Origin: Bacillus sp. ISL-7
GTDB lineage: Bacteria > Bacillota > Bacilli > Bacillales_B > DSM-18226
Direction: 5' to 3'
DNA length: 42,427 nt
NCBI RefSeq assembly: GCF_018613065.1
Contig: NZ_JAGGQW010000016.1
Coordinates: forward strand, 1 to 42,427
In this document: piece after piece, positions 8,056 through 18,325 of the stretch
Numbering within the stretch: position 1 is the first letter of the stretch
Layout of the letters: the number at the start of each line of letters is the position of its first letter
Program-made: the position numbers and the translations under genes
The notes under the pieces: model-generated
Database searches by the model: none
The model's input: only the letters and a program-made list of their open reading frames with translations
Told to the model about the DNA's origin: nothing

Positions 8056-11000
8056 ACACAAAAATGGACCCCTTCGCTTTTCAAAGATTTCCATAAACAA
8101 GAACACGATGCCTGCGGGATTGTCGCGTGCCTTGAAAAAACTAAGAGCCCAACTAGAAAAAATATATTTGATTGTATAGACGCTCTTGTGACAATGAATC
8201 ATCGCGCAGGTTTTATTAACGGTGAAGGCGATGGCGTTGGCATTCATACCGATATCCCTGTCGAGCTTTGGAAAGAAAAATTGCTTCAGGCTGGCCAGGA
8301 ACCATCACTAGCTGAAAAAGAAGAATTTGCTGTTGGTCATGTTTTCATTAGTCAAAAGGTAAACTGGGAAACTACTAAACAAGAATTAATTAAGAAGTTG
8401 GAAAAATACGACTTTGATTTAGTTTATGAAACTGATAAGGTTACGGACACTTCTGCACTTGGTCCCATTGCTATTCAGGAAAACCCTGTTTTTTGGCAAT
8501 TTGCCTGTCTTTCCACAAAAAAAGGGCAGGAATTATCAAAATCCCTTTTCGATGCATTAGTTGATTTAGAAACAAACGAGCATGTCCATGTGGCTTCACT
8601 AAGTCAGAACCATGTTGTTTATAAGGTAATGGGGGCTGGGGATATTCTTCCACGTTACTATTATGACCTTGCGAATCCACTTGTTGCTTCAACCATGACA
8701 CTCGGACATAATCGCTATTCTACGAATACACTTTCAAGCTTTTTCCGGGTACAGCCGTTTAGTGTTCTCGGGCATAATGGGGAGATTAATACCATTGCAA
8801 AGCTTCGTGATGAAGCAAAAATGATTGGTGTACCGCTTGTCAAAGATGGCAGTGACTCCCAAGATTTAAGCCGTACAATGGAAACATTAATTTGCCGTGA
8901 AGGATTTTCATTATTTGAAGCAATGGATGTTTTATTCCCGCCAATTATCAATGAAATTAAGGCATATCCTGAAAATCTCCAAGATCTATATACCTATTTA
9001 AGGGAAGCATGGGGACACTTTGCCCAAGGACCTGCAGGTATTATTTCTAGATTTGGAGATGAAGCAGTATTTAGTGTGGATGCTCTTGGCCTTCGTCCGC
9101 TTTGGATGCTTGAAATTGATAGTTCTTATCTGTTTTCTTCAGAACCAGGAATCATTTCTTCGAGCGAATATACGAACGATCCGAAGCCTTTAGCACCAGG
9201 TGAAAAGGTTGGCTTTAAATGGAACGGTGAAACGTTAGAAGTATATGAACAAGCTCGTTTTCAGAATGAGGTCTATACTCGTTTCTCTGATAAGTTAAAT
9301 TTCAATGAATCGAGAACGCGTTTGCTGCCACCAGCTTTAGGTAAAACAGTAACAATGAATTATCCTGACAAAATCCATAATGGACAATATAAAGCTTTTG
9401 GCTGGGAAAGAGATCATATCCAATTAATCGAACAAATGGCAGAAAAAGGTGTGGAACCCATTCGTTCACTTGGCCATGATGCCCCACTTGCTGCGCTTAA
9501 CCCAGAGCGTAAAAATATTGCCGATTATTTTAAAGAAAGTGTTGCCGTTGTAACGAATCCTGCTATTGATAGAGACCGTGAAACAGAACACTTTTCCACA
9601 CGTGTAATTATTGGTAAGCGTCCAACCTTATTCAATAAAGAAAATAGTGAAACTGTAATCGAACTAACAACTCCTCTATTATTGGAAGGAAAAGCTGGCT
9701 ACAGCCTATCTGAAAGTTTAGATCAGCCAAGTTTTGATCAAGTTGTCCACCATTTTCAGGAACAAAAGTTAGTAACCTTTATATCTACTACCTTCAAAAA
9801 AGAAGAAAAGTTAGAGCTTGCATTAGAAAGACTTGCAAATGAAGCAGTTCAAGCAGTTCAGGCTGGAAAAACATTACTTGTTCTTGATGATGCAAAAGCA
9901 CACCAAGAAGATTCCTATTGGATTGATCCGCACTTAGTAACATCTGCGATTGATCAAGCACTAGTTAAGGCAGAAATAAGAAGGGATTGTTCTTTAGTTC
10001 TACGTTCTGGAGCTATACGATCACTTCATGACATTATCACTGCTTTTGGATTAGGGGCAGATTTAATTAGCCCATATTACATGTTCTTAACGGTTCAAGA
10101 CGAGACAACTAAGCCTTTAACCAATCTATATAGTGCTTTGACAAAAGGATTAGAAAAAGTAATTTCAACAATAGGCATTCACGAACTGAGAGGTTACGGC
10201 CGCCTTTTCTCAAGTATTGGATTACATGAGGAAATCGCTAGCCTAATAAACATCGTTAACTTTTTTGGCTCGAAGGAACTTGAAACTGATTTTGAAGCCA
10301 TGAAGATGGATGCTTTGTCTAGAGCAGAAGATTACCATAATGAAAAGGAAAGAGTCGGAAAGACTTTCCATCTCTTCCCACGTATTTGGAAAGCCATTGG
10401 TGAAGTGGCTGCTACTGGTGACTACAGTAGTTATCGTGATAAAATCTCCGAACAAGAAACGGAGAATCCAACAACGATTCGCCATTTAGTTCAACTTAAA
10501 AAGAGTCATAAATCTCTCTCACCTGATGAGGTTAATCTTCGTGTTGGGGACCATGATTTACCGTTTCTTATTTCTTCGATGTCATTTGGTTCTCAGAACG
10601 AAACAGCATTCAGAGCTTATGCTGAAGGAGCAGACCGGTTAAACATGATCAGCCTAAATGGTGAAGGCGGAGAAATCAAAGATATGCTTGGCAAATATCC
10701 AAAAACAAGAGGTCAGCAGATTGCCTCTGGAAGATTTGGCGTAAATGCTGAACTACTTAACTCTTCGAATCTATTAGAAATCAAAATTGGGCAAGGAGCT
10801 AAGCCAGGTGAAGGCGGTCACTTACCAGGTTCAAAGGTAACTGCGAAGGTTGCAGAAGCACGTAATGCAACACTTGGTTCTGATTTGATCTCACCATCAA
10901 ACAACCATGATATCTACTCAATTGAAGATTTAGCACAAATGATTCTTGAATTAAAAACGGCAAACGATCAAGCAAAAATTGCTGTTAAGGTTCCAGTTGT

Positions 11001-12522
11001 ACCGAATATCGGAACGATTGCTGTCGGTATTGCCAAAGCTGGTGCAGACATTATCACCTTGAGCGGCTTCGATGGCGGTACTGGTGCTGCCAGAATACAT
11101 GCCCTTCAGCATGTTGGTTTACCAGTAGAAATTGGTGTAAAAGCAGCACATAATGCCCTACTTGAAAGCGGCCTTCGCCATAAAGTAGAAATCTGGGCTG
11201 ATGGTGGTATGAAAAGTGCCATGGACGTTATGAAGATCATGCTTCTTGGTGCAAACCGAGTTGGTTTCGGTACGCTTTCAATGCTGGCAATTGGATGTAC
11301 GACTTGCCGTGGTTGCCATTTAGATACTTGTCATGTTGGTATCGCGACACAAATTGAATCAGAAGCACAAGCGAAGGATCATGGCTTACGACGTTTTGTT
11401 CCACGCCAATTAGATTTAGCAGTGCAGGGAATTATGAATCTCTTCACAGCAATTGGGACAGAGTTAAAGACAATTGCAGCATCGGTTGGTATTCGCAATT
11501 TACAGGATGCTGTTGGACGTTCTGATTTATTAGAGCAAATGAAAGGCCAAGGCCAGCTGAGCCTCTCCTATTTGTTAAAGCCGCTAGAAATTAGCCAATT
11601 TGCAAAAACAGAAGCATCTAAATCAATTGAAGAAGTTCAAATGCAGGTTGCAGTGGGTGCAGAGTATCTTGATGGCAGTGTCGATCAGTTACACTCATCT
11701 CGCGAATTTGTAAGTGTCACTTCTGAACAACGTGTGCTAGGAAGCCGTGTTTCATGTCATCGTGTTCGTGGAAGACTTGATGGTTCATACAAGCAACTTC
11801 CATCCGTACAACTTAAATATAAGGGTGGTTCCATTCCTGGAAATGGTTTAGGTGCTTATAATAGTGAAGGAATTGACATCACTGTGAATGGCGGAGGTCA
11901 GGACGGTGTCGGAAAGACTTCTTTTGGTGGAAATATCTATATCCTAAAATCCAAGGGTAAAGATGGCAATTATTACAACGGTTCCGTCGGAAAAGGGTTT
12001 GGATATGGTGCTCAAAAAGGTCTTCTTGTTGCACAAGGAAATGCCGATGCACGTGCAGGGATTAGACTTTCAGGTGCTGACCTAATTATTGGCGGTGCTG
12101 TTAAGAAGCCACTTCCAGAAAAAGAAGCAGGTAACATTGGTTCAAATGCTAATATTAAAGGTTTTGCCTTTGAATACATGACTAATGGCCGCGGCCTTGT
12201 ACTGGGAGACCCAGGACCATGGATTTGTGCAGGAATGACGGGCGGGGTTATCTATATTCGCCAGCAGCCTGAGATGGGATTAACGAAAGAAGCCCTTCAA
12301 AGAAGGATTGCAAAAGGAGCTAAGGTTTCAGTTGTTGATCTAAACGAAAAAGGCAAACAGGATATTAACGAGCTATTAACCAAGTATACTGACTTGCTTG
12401 ATCAGAATGGTCAGGCTGACGAAGCTAATCAACTTCGTGTACTTTTAACTGATCTTGAAAATCAATTTGTGCAGGTTCTTCCTGTCAAAGAACAAGCAGA
12501 TCCAGCTGTATCAACAGAATGA
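8053..12522 (+). CDS. gltB: Glutamate synthase large subunit (GOGAT)
   Basis: A 1489-residue enzyme transferring the glutamine amide to 2-oxoglutarate to give glutamate. Order: a class-II glutaminase domain whose catalytic Cys21 (EHDACG) is exposed by propeptide removal; a central domain; an FMN/synthase domain (about 800-1160) with GEGGEIKDMLGKYPK and GFDGGTGAA; a 3Fe-4S motif with Cys1082, Cys1088 and Cys1093 (CTTCRGCHLDTC); and a C-terminal glycine-rich GXGXG beta-helix. Length fits bacterial GltB. No small subunit (gltD) or gltC regulator is adjacent, so the electron-donating partner is elsewhere or is ferredoxin-type. The divergent N-terminus (KSPTRKNIFDCIDALV) recalls B. cereus-type enzymes rather than B. 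subtilis GltA (from memory). Inserted between gsaB and ygaE relative to B. subtilis. Confidence 0.96.
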   Translation: MTQKWTPSLFKDFHKQEHDACGIVACLEKTKSPTRKNIFDCIDALVTMNHRAGFINGEGDGVGIHTDIPVELWKEKLLQAGQEPSLAEKEEFAVGHVFISQKVNWETTKQELIKKLEKYDFDLVYETDKVTDTSALGPIAIQENPVFWQFACLSTKKGQELSKSLFDALVDLETNEHVHVASLSQNHVVYKVMGAGDILPRYYYDLANPLVASTMTLGHNRYSTNTLSSFFRVQPFSVLGHNGEINTIAKLRDEAKMIGVPLVKDGSDSQDLSRTMETLICREGFSLFEAMDVLFPPIINEIKAYPENLQDLYTYLREAWGHFAQGPAGIISRFGDEAVFSVDALGLRPLWMLEIDSSYLFSSEPGIISSSEYTNDPKPLAPGEKVGFKWNGETLEVYEQARFQNEVYTRFSDKLNFNESRTRLLPPALGKTVTMNYPDKIHNGQYKAFGWERDHIQLIEQMAEKGVEPIRSLGHDAPLAALNPERKNIADYFKESVAVVTNPAIDRDRETEHFSTRVIIGKRPTLFNKENSETVIELTTPLLLEGKAGYSLSESLDQPSFDQVVHHFQEQKLVTFISTTFKKEEKLELALERLANEAVQAVQAGKTLLVLDDAKAHQEDSYWIDPHLVTSAIDQALVKAEIRRDCSLVLRSGAIRSLHDIITAFGLGADLISPYYMFLTVQDETTKPLTNLYSALTKGLEKVISTIGIHELRGYGRLFSSIGLHEEIASLINIVNFFGSKELETDFEAMKMDALSRAEDYHNEKERVGKTFHLFPRIWKAIGEVAATGDYSSYRDKISEQETENPTTIRHLVQLKKSHKSLSPDEVNLRVGDHDLPFLISSMSFGSQNETAFRAYAEGADRLNMISLNGEGGEIKDMLGKYPKTRGQQIASGRFGVNAELLNSSNLLEIKIGQGAKPGEGGHLPGSKVTAKVAEARNATLGSDLISPSNNHDIYSIEDLAQMILELKTANDQAKIAVKVPVVPNIGTIAVGIAKAGADIITLSGFDGGTGAARIHALQHVGLPVEIGVKAAHNALLESGLRHKVEIWADGGMKSAMDVMKIMLLGANRVGFGTLSMLAIGCTTCRGCHLDTCHVGIATQIESEAQAKDHGLRRFVPRQLDLAVQGIMNLFTAIGTELKTIAASVGIRNLQDAVGRSDLLEQMKGQGQLSLSYLLKPLEISQFAKTEASKSIEEVQMQVAVGAEYLDGSVDQLHSSREFVSVTSEQRVLGSRVSCHRVRGRLDGSYKQLPSVQLKYKGGSIPGNGLGAYNSEGIDITVNGGGQDGVGKTSFGGNIYILKSKGKDGNYYNGSVGKGFGYGAQKGLLVAQGNADARAGIRLSGADLIIGGAVKKPLPEKEAGNIGSNANIKGFAFEYMTNGRGLVLGDPGPWICAGMTGGVIYIRQQPEMGLTKEALQRRIAKGAKVSVVDLNEKGKQDINELLTKYTDLLDQNGQADEANQLRVLLTDLENQFVQVLPVKEQADPAVSTE

Positions 12523-12540
12523 TCAAGAATACTAATAGTA

Positions 12541-12568
12541 ACGTCCGCTGCTCTAGCGGGCGTTTTTT
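12541..12568 (+). terminator. gltB terminator
   Basis: The stem ACGTCCGCT / AGCGGGCGT (one G-T wobble) with loop GCTCT is followed by TTTTTT. It lies 19 bp after the gltB stop, so gltB looks monocistronic. Confidence 0.9.
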
Positions 12569-12668
12569 AATATGACATTTTCCTGTAAAAAATGAAATAT
12601 AAATTCATATTATTTCTCTTGATAATATATGATAATCAATGTATAGTAACTTATTGCTGATTGAAAAA

Positions 12669-12708
12669 GCGCCAGTTCTGTTTTCGATGTAAAACTGTTA
12701 CCTGGGGC
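12669..12708 (+). other. Structured leader segment upstream of ygaE (unassigned)
   Basis: A nested dyad: outer GCGCCAG (12669-12675) with CTGGGGC (12702-12708, one mismatch), inner GTTTT (12680-12684) with AAAAC (12691-12695). It lies 44 bp before the ygaE ATG. I recognise no known riboswitch. Confidence 0.3.
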
Positions 12709-12751
12709 TGCCATAAACTATATATTTATTTTTGAAAGGAAACTATTTGGA

Positions 12752-13825
12752 ATGAAGTTAGGTGCCCGCATCTTAAAAACGGGAATTGCCATTGTGTTAT
12801 CCCTTTACTTAGGTCAGTTATTACATTCACCCTCACCGGTATTCGCCGGCATTGCTGCCATATTTGCGATACAACCGACCATTTATCGCTCCTATTTAAC
12901 AATCATTGAACAAATTCAAGGAAATATCATTGGTGCTTTACTTGCAGTGGTTTTTGTACTTCTGTTAGGCAATCATATTATTGTCATTGGCTTGGCTGCT
13001 ATTATTGTGATTGGCATTAATTTAAAGCTTAAACTCGAAAATACGATTGGTTTATCACTTGTTACGTTAATATCCATAATGGAAACACCAGGTGGCGATT
13101 TCATACCATTTGCCGGGATCCGTTTTTCTACCATCATGATTGGAGTCTTTTCTGCATTTTTAGTCAATCTAGTATTTATGCCGCCAAAGTATGAAAATAA
13201 ACTTTATTTTAGAATGACGAGCACAACGGAAGAAATTATTAGATGGATCCGTTTAAGCACCCGGCATGACTTCGATCATAATCTTCTCAAAACAGATATT
13301 GATAAATTAAAAGAGAATATTATTCAAATGGGCCAGTTCTACAGTATGTACAAAGAAGAACGCAGTTATTTTAAGAAAAATAGTCTGGAAAAATCACGTA
13401 AGCTTGTTATTTATCGGCAAATGCATTCTGCAGCAAAAAAGGCACTTGATACTTTAAAAAGACTTCATCGTTTTGAGAATGAATTATTACACCTTCCAGA
13501 AAAATTTCAACAATCGATACAGGAACAATTAGACTGCCTAATTTACCATCATGAACAGCTTATGCTTAGATTTATTGGTAAAATTCCAAACCCTCCTGCC
13601 AATTCTGAAAATACGATCTGCTTAAATAAAAAGGAATTATTTGATTTATTTTTACTCCATCAACAAGAAATTACCGACCATGATAATCCACTTCATTATC
13701 ATACCATGCAAATTGTTGCTTCGATTATTGATTACGGTGAACAGGTAGAACATCTTGATACACTGATTACAAGCTTCCATTCGTATCATCATAATGAAGT
13801 CTCGATCGACGAAGAAAATATATAA
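12752..13825 (+). CDS. ygaE: YgaE-like aromatic acid exporter family (ArAE/DUF939) membrane protein
   Basis: A 357-residue protein. The first ~145 residues contain four to six hydrophobic segments (for example IVLSLYLGQLL, GALLAVVFVLLLG, GLAAIIVIGINL). The C-terminal ~200 residues are hydrophilic and helical (DIDKLKENIIQMGQFYSMYKEER), the architecture of the ArAE_1 membrane domain with its cytoplasmic C-terminal partner. Family members are annotated as putative aromatic-acid or FUSC-type exporters; no substrate is established here. It is convergent with ygaD, the same neighbour as in B. subtilis. A GAAAGGA Shine-Dalgarno precedes the ATG at slightly long spacing. Confidence 0.8.
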   Translation: MKLGARILKTGIAIVLSLYLGQLLHSPSPVFAGIAAIFAIQPTIYRSYLTIIEQIQGNIIGALLAVVFVLLLGNHIIVIGLAAIIVIGINLKLKLENTIGLSLVTLISIMETPGGDFIPFAGIRFSTIMIGVFSAFLVNLVFMPPKYENKLYFRMTSTTEEIIRWIRLSTRHDFDHNLLKTDIDKLKENIIQMGQFYSMYKEERSYFKKNSLEKSRKLVIYRQMHSAAKKALDTLKRLHRFENELLHLPEKFQQSIQEQLDCLIYHHEQLMLRFIGKIPNPPANSENTICLNKKELFDLFLLHQQEITDHDNPLHYHTMQIVASIIDYGEQVEHLDTLITSFHSYHHNEVSIDEENI

Positions 13826-13854
13826 AAAACCGAAGCAAATTACTCTGCTTCGGT
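13824..13854. terminator. Bidirectional terminator between ygaE and ygaD
   Basis: The stem ACCGAAGCA / TGCTTCGGT has an 8-nt loop, with A6 on the left (a U-run for minus transcripts) and a T-rich right flank. The ygaD stop codon lies in the loop and its last codons form one arm. Confidence 0.85.
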
Positions 13855-15606
13855 TTCTTTTTGTTCTAACTGCTGCACTTGAAAAAGTTTGTAATAATTT
13901 CCTTTCCTCTCCATCAACTCGTCATGTGTTCCGACTTCTACAATTTGACCATGTTCAATCAGGACAATTCGATTTGCGTGAGTAATCGTTGACAATCGGT
14001 GTGCAACAATAAAGGTAGTCCTATCCTTGGCTAACTCCTTGAGTGATTCTTGTATAGCATGCTCACTCTCTAAATCTAGTGCAGAGGTTGCTTCGTCAAG
14101 AATTAAGATAGGTGGGTTTTTCAAAAAGACACGGGCAATCGCAACTCGTTGTTTCTGACCTCCAGAAAGCTTAACCCCTCGTTCGCCTACCTTGGTGTTA
14201 TACCCTTCTGAGAGATTTAAGATAAACTCATCGGCATTGGCCGCTTTTGCAGCCATGTATACCTCTTCAGCGGAAGCACCTGGTTTTCCTAATAAAATAT
14301 TATCCATAACCGATTCACTAAATAAGATATTATCCTGAAAAACCACACCAATTTTATCTCTCAGAGTTTGAACCTTAAATTGACGGATGTCTACCCCGTC
14401 TAAGGTGATGCTTCCTTCGGTCACGTCGTAAAAACGGGGAATCAGACTAACAAGTGTGGACTTCCCGCCGCCGCTCATTCCTACGAGCGCTATCGTTTCT
14501 CCCCTTTTTACATCTAAAGTAATATTTGTCAAAACCATTTCCTCTTTTTTATCATAAGAAAAATAAACATTCTTAAACGAAATGTCCCCGTGTACCTCGC
14601 TGCATTCTCTCGCATTAGGTTTATCCACGATATCATACTTTTCATCCAAAAATTCAAATACCCGATCCATAGATGCAAACGATTGAGTAATTGTGGTGGA
14701 AGAATTAACTAGTCTTCTTAATGGATTGTAAAGCTTATCAATATAGGCAAAAAACGCAACCATTGTCCCAAGTGATAGTTGACCTTGAATGACGAGGTAA
14801 GCAGAATAGCCAATGACTATTAATGGGGCAATATCCGTAATCGTATTAACAGCCGAATAGGCTTTCGCATTCCAGCTTGTATGCTGTAATGCCTTTTCTA
14901 AGAAGTTTTTATTCTGCTTATCAAATTGGCCTTGTTCATAGTCTTCGATCGCAAAGCTCTTGATTACGGGCATCCCTTGCACCCGCTCATGTAAATAGGC
15001 CTGGACTTCGGCTAGGGCCTGTGAACGCGAACGTGTCAATATCCGTAAATTCCCAAAGAAAAATCTAATCGAGAAGGCGTAGAGTGGAAACAGCAAAATC
15101 GAAACAAACGTCAGCTTAACATTCATAAAAAACATAAGAATAATTGCAATAATAATTGTGGCTATATCCAGCCAAAGGTTCATTAATCCTGAAATGACAA
15201 ATGTCTTCGTTTGCTCAACATCATTGATGACTCGTGATATAATTTCTCCAGCACGGGTATTTGAAAAATACCTAAAGCTTAACTTTTGGATATGTGTGTA
15301 CATCGTATCCCGAATATCATATAATATTTTACTGGACGTCCACTGGGCAAAATATTGCCGATAATATTCGATTGGCGGCCTCACGATGACAAAGATTACT
15401 ATCATTACGCCCATAATGAACATCAGTTTATCCATTTTTTCACCGTGGGATAGGGTAGGACTTCCAACAATGTCATCGACAACATATTTAATCAGCATCG
15501 GAATCATTAGTGGAATGGAAAATTTGATTACTCCAATGATAATTGTCCCAATTACTTGCAAACGGTATGGTTTTACAAATTGAAGATACCTGCGAATACT
15601 GCTCAA
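13840..15606 (-). CDS. ygaD: ABC exporter half-transporter YgaD (fused TMD-NBD)
   Basis: A 588-residue protein with an N-terminal six-helix exporter membrane domain (about 1-320) fused to a nucleotide-binding domain. Walker A is GMSGGGKST, the signature is [15 protein letters not shown], Walker B is [12 protein letters not shown], and the switch His is in IVAHRLSTI. It should homodimerise in the membrane as a multidrug- or lipid-type exporter (MsbA/LmrA class); the substrate is unknown. The frame extends to 15642, but AAAGGAGGA lies 5 nt before TTG at 15606. The resulting N-terminus [15 protein letters not shown] matches the family and B. subtilis YgaD length (about 580). Confidence 0.92.
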   Translation of the reverse strand: MSSIRRYLQFVKPYRLQVIGTIIIGVIKFSIPLMIPMLIKYVVDDIVGSPTLSHGEKMDKLMFIMGVMIVIFVIVRPPIEYYRQYFAQWTSSKILYDIRDTMYTHIQKLSFRYFSNTRAGEIISRVINDVEQTKTFVISGLMNLWLDIATIIIAIILMFFMNVKLTFVSILLFPLYAFSIRFFFGNLRILTRSRSQALAEVQAYLHERVQGMPVIKSFAIEDYEQGQFDKQNKNFLEKALQHTSWNAKAYSAVNTITDIAPLIVIGYSAYLVIQGQLSLGTMVAFFAYIDKLYNPLRRLVNSSTTITQSFASMDRVFEFLDEKYDIVDKPNARECSEVHGDISFKNVYFSYDKKEEMVLTNITLDVKRGETIALVGMSGGGKSTLVSLIPRFYDVTEGSITLDGVDIRQFKVQTLRDKIGVVFQDNILFSESVMDNILLGKPGASAEEVYMAAKAANADEFILNLSEGYNTKVGERGVKLSGGQKQRVAIARVFLKNPPILILDEATSALDLESEHAIQESLKELAKDRTTFIVAHRLSTITHANRIVLIEHGQIVEVGTHDELMERKGNYYKLFQVQQLEQKETEAE

Positions 15607-15640
15607 GTTGGTCCTCCTTTCGGAATCTTCTTTAATAAGC

Positions 15641-15670
15641 AAATAAAAACCTGTTGATCAAATCAACAGG
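15641..15670 (-). terminator. ygaC terminator
   Basis: A perfect 9-bp stem CCTGTTGAT / ATCAACAGG with a 3-nt loop, followed on the minus strand by a T-rich run (complement of 15641-15649). It separates ygaC from the downstream ygaD. Confidence 0.85.
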
Positions 15671-15692
15671 CGCATATAATTCTAATTGCCAT

Positions 15693-16223
15693 CTAACGTC
15701 TGTATGTTAAATATCGTTCGTACCAGATATCGATAAAATCTGGTGCAAAAGGGCCATTCCGCTGCCGAATCCATTGAATCAACTTGTCAACATTCCTTTT
15801 TAGGATTTGATCGATAGGAGCTGGATAATTCATTTCCCGGCGATGACGTTCATACTCATCCTCGTCTAATAAATTAAAGGTCATATCAGGAAACACCTTT
15901 ATATCAAGGTCATAATCAATATACTTTAGTGCTTCGCCATCAAAGATAAATGGTGAACTGATATTACAGTAATAATAGATACCATCCTCACGTATCATTC
16001 CAATCACATTGAACCAATATTGTGAATGAAAATAACATATAGCTGGTTCTCTTGTTATCCAGGTCCTGCCATCTGATTCTGTCACAAGTGTTCGGTCATT
16101 GCCTCCAATCACCAAATTTTGTGTCCCTTTTAAAACGGTTGTTTCTTCCCAGACGCGATGGATGTGCCCATTGTGCTTATAACTATGTATTTGCATTGGT
16201 TCACCTTCGATGGGTACGCCCAT
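15693..16223 (-). CDS. ygaC: YgaC, DUF402/UPF0374 nucleoside tri-/diphosphatase
   Basis: A 176-residue protein with the DUF402 signature regions [27 protein letters not shown] and the acidic [11 protein letters not shown] cluster near the middle that binds divalent metal in the family. The exact length matches B. subtilis YgaC. The related Staphylococcus protein hydrolyses nucleoside tri- and diphosphates, so the annotation is a cytoplasmic nucleotide phosphatase; the physiological substrate is uncertain. It starts at ATG with GGGGAG upstream. It is transcribed separately from ygaB, since a terminator lies between them. Confidence 0.88.
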   Translation of the reverse strand: MGVPIEGEPMQIHSYKHNGHIHRVWEETTVLKGTQNLVIGGNDRTLVTESDGRTWITREPAICYFHSQYWFNVIGMIREDGIYYYCNISSPFIFDGEALKYIDYDLDIKVFPDMTFNLLDEDEYERHRREMNYPAPIDQILKRNVDKLIQWIRQRNGPFAPDFIDIWYERYLTYRR

Positions 16224-16356
16224 GTTTCTCCCCTACCTTCATTCCTGAACGCTTTGTAACCTATTCTTAACAATATATAAATAAATAATGACAAAAGGCA
16301 ACAAAGTACAATTCCTATTTTCTATTATTATAACGGTTGGGAACAGATTTTAAAAC

Positions 16357-16383
16357 AAAAGAGCCATATTTCGATGGCTCTTT
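16357..16383 (-). terminator. ygaB terminator
   Basis: The stem AAAGAGCCAT / ATGGCTCTTT with loop ATTTCG is followed on minus by TTTTGTTTT. It lies 44 bp downstream of ygaB. The rest of 16224-16426 holds the ygaC promoter region, with no other gene visible. Confidence 0.85.
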
Positions 16384-16426
16384 GTAAAAATTTGCGAATT
16401 TTTTTAGATATTTTTGGTTTTTTCAC

Positions 16427-16684
16427 CTAAAAAGATGCTGTTAGGTTCATTTCCCGATAGGAATTAATTACCTCTTCTGTCTGCTTTTCAAAAATGGTCT
16501 GGATCTCTTTCAACTCTTTTTTCTTCAGTCGGATATCAGCTTGAACACTTTCAAGGTCTGTAGCATCCTGCAATGTTTGTAGTTCTTCTTCGATTTGTTG
16601 ACAACGTTCAAGTTCTCCTTGAAGGTATAGCAATTTTTCCATCGTCACCATTTGATCGGAAACTAATCGGTTAAAATGATCCAT
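16427..16684 (-). CDS. ygaB: YgaB-like small coiled-coil protein
   Basis: An 85-residue, highly charged, almost entirely helical protein (MDHFNRLVSDQMVTMEKLLYL onward) with a heptad-like pattern typical of a coiled coil (QGELERCQQIEEELQTL). Function unknown; the family is restricted to Bacillaceae as far as I know. A longer GTG start at 16693 would overlap the Shine-Dalgarno AAGGCGG, which is correctly spaced for the ATG at 16684. It sits between sspE and ygaC as in B. subtilis. Confidence 0.82.
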   Translation of the reverse strand: MDHFNRLVSDQMVTMEKLLYLQGELERCQQIEEELQTLQDATDLESVQADIRLKKKELKEIQTIFEKQTEEVINSYREMNLTASF

Positions 16685-16789
16685 TTCCCTCACCGCCTTA
16701 TTAGTTGTATCTAATATGTATTCTCGAACAGGCCTTATTCTCCTTTGACAAAATATGTAACCTTAAGAGAAGTTTTGTCGAAACAGAAA

Positions 16790-16821
16790 GAAGACACTCT
16801 ATACGAATCTAGAGTGCCTTC
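16790..16821 (-). terminator. sspE terminator
   Basis: The stem GAAGACACTCTA / TAGAGTGCCTTC (one wobble) with an 8-nt loop is followed on minus by TTTCTGTTT. It lies immediately downstream of the sspE stop. Confidence 0.8.
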
Positions 16822-16833
16822 TGCATACTATTA

Positions 16834-17160
16834 TTAGCTTTGACCAAATTGGCCATTACCTTGGTTTTTACGAGCTTGAGATTGTTGGTTTTGTTGTCTT
16901 ACTTCTTGAGCATCTGTTTGGCTTGCAAATTCAGTTCCGAATTGGCCTGAAGAGCCTTGGGAACCTTGTCCTGAAGCAGATTGAGACTTTTGAGCCGATT
17001 GTTGGTTTTGTTGTCTTACTTCAGCAGCATTTGTCTCACTCGCGAATTCAGTTCCGAATTGGCCTTGAGATCCAGATTGAGATTGAGCGTTTTGTTGTCT
17101 TACTTCCTGGATGTTAGTTCCAGCTGAAGTTTTGTTTGGCTGTTGATTGAAGTTTGCCAT
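16834..17160 (-). CDS. sspE: Gamma-type small acid-soluble spore protein
   Basis: A 108-residue Gln/Asn/Ser-rich protein starting MANFNQQPNKTSAGTNIQ. It contains two long repeats, GQFGTEFASETNAAEVRQQN and GQFGTEFASQTDAQEVRQQN, plus a partial N-terminal copy (IQEVRQQNAQSQ). Each full repeat carries the TEFAS site cut by the spore protease GPR, so the protein is an amino-acid store for outgrowth. An in-frame extension to 17214 is unlikely because GGAGGTGAT lies 5 nt before the ATG at 17160. Expression is expected in the forespore (sigma-G). A 9-bp dyad surrounds the probable promoter and Shine-Dalgarno. Confidence 0.95.
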   Translation of the reverse strand: MANFNQQPNKTSAGTNIQEVRQQNAQSQSGSQGQFGTEFASETNAAEVRQQNQQSAQKSQSASGQGSQGSSGQFGTEFASQTDAQEVRQQNQQSQARKNQGNGQFGQS

Positions 17161-17169
17161 TGATATCAC

Positions 17170-17203
17170 CTCCACGAATATAATGTAACCATGCTTCGTG
17201 GAG
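17170..17203 (-). promoter_or_regulatory. 9-bp dyad over the sspE promoter/ribosome-binding region
   Basis: CTCCACGAA (17170-17178) and TTCGTGGAG (17195-17203) are perfect inverted repeats 16 nt apart. On the minus strand the downstream arm overlaps the GGAGG Shine-Dalgarno, and the spacer contains CATTATA, a plausible sigma-G -10 (consensus CATNNTA). It is either a DNA operator dyad or, if transcription starts upstream, an RBS-sequestering hairpin. Confidence 0.45.
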
Positions 17204-17235
17204 ATTATCCTCAAAAAATATTATTTAAAAATAAT

Positions 17236-17985
<750 letters not shown>

Positions 17986-18099
17986 CTAACTATTCCCTTC
18001 TATATTCAAGTATTGTTATCATTTTAACTTTTCCAGGAATAGAAGACAATTATTATAAAACACTAAGGAATAAATAACTTATGAAAGGAAGTAGAAAAT

Positions 18100-18324
18100 A
18101 TGTATGTTGGTCGGGATATGACAGAGCTTTCAATGATGGCTAAATCTGATTGGGAAAACAGTGAACTTGCTTTTTTTCATCACTCATTTCAGCAAATTAC
18201 TCCATATTTAAATAGCGAAGGACAAACGATTCACCGCGAGATTATTGAAGAAATTGAGAATCGCGGCGGAATCAATCGACAAGAAGCAGATTATACACAT
18301 GGTACAAAAACGGTATATGAATGA
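18100..18324 (+). CDS. yfhS: YfhS-like small protein
   Basis: A 74-residue acidic protein (MYVGRDMTELSMMAKSDW...) preceded by AAAGGA at suitable spacing. Length and position (between fabL and mutY) match B. subtilis YfhS, whose role is unclear although a link to sporulation has been suggested. No transmembrane segment or recognised domain is visible. It is divergent from fabL and convergent with mutY. Confidence 0.8.
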   Translation: MYVGRDMTELSMMAKSDWENSELAFFHHSFQQITPYLNSEGQTIHREIIEEIENRGGINRQEADYTHGTKTVYE

Positions 18325-18325
18325 A

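Noticed and set aside
15650..15670. CTGTTGAT/ATCAACAG hairpin resembling the ends of the mobile element
   Set aside because: It shares eight bases with the terminal repeat but has no GC-rich core, and it is placed and followed by a U-run exactly as a ygaC terminator.
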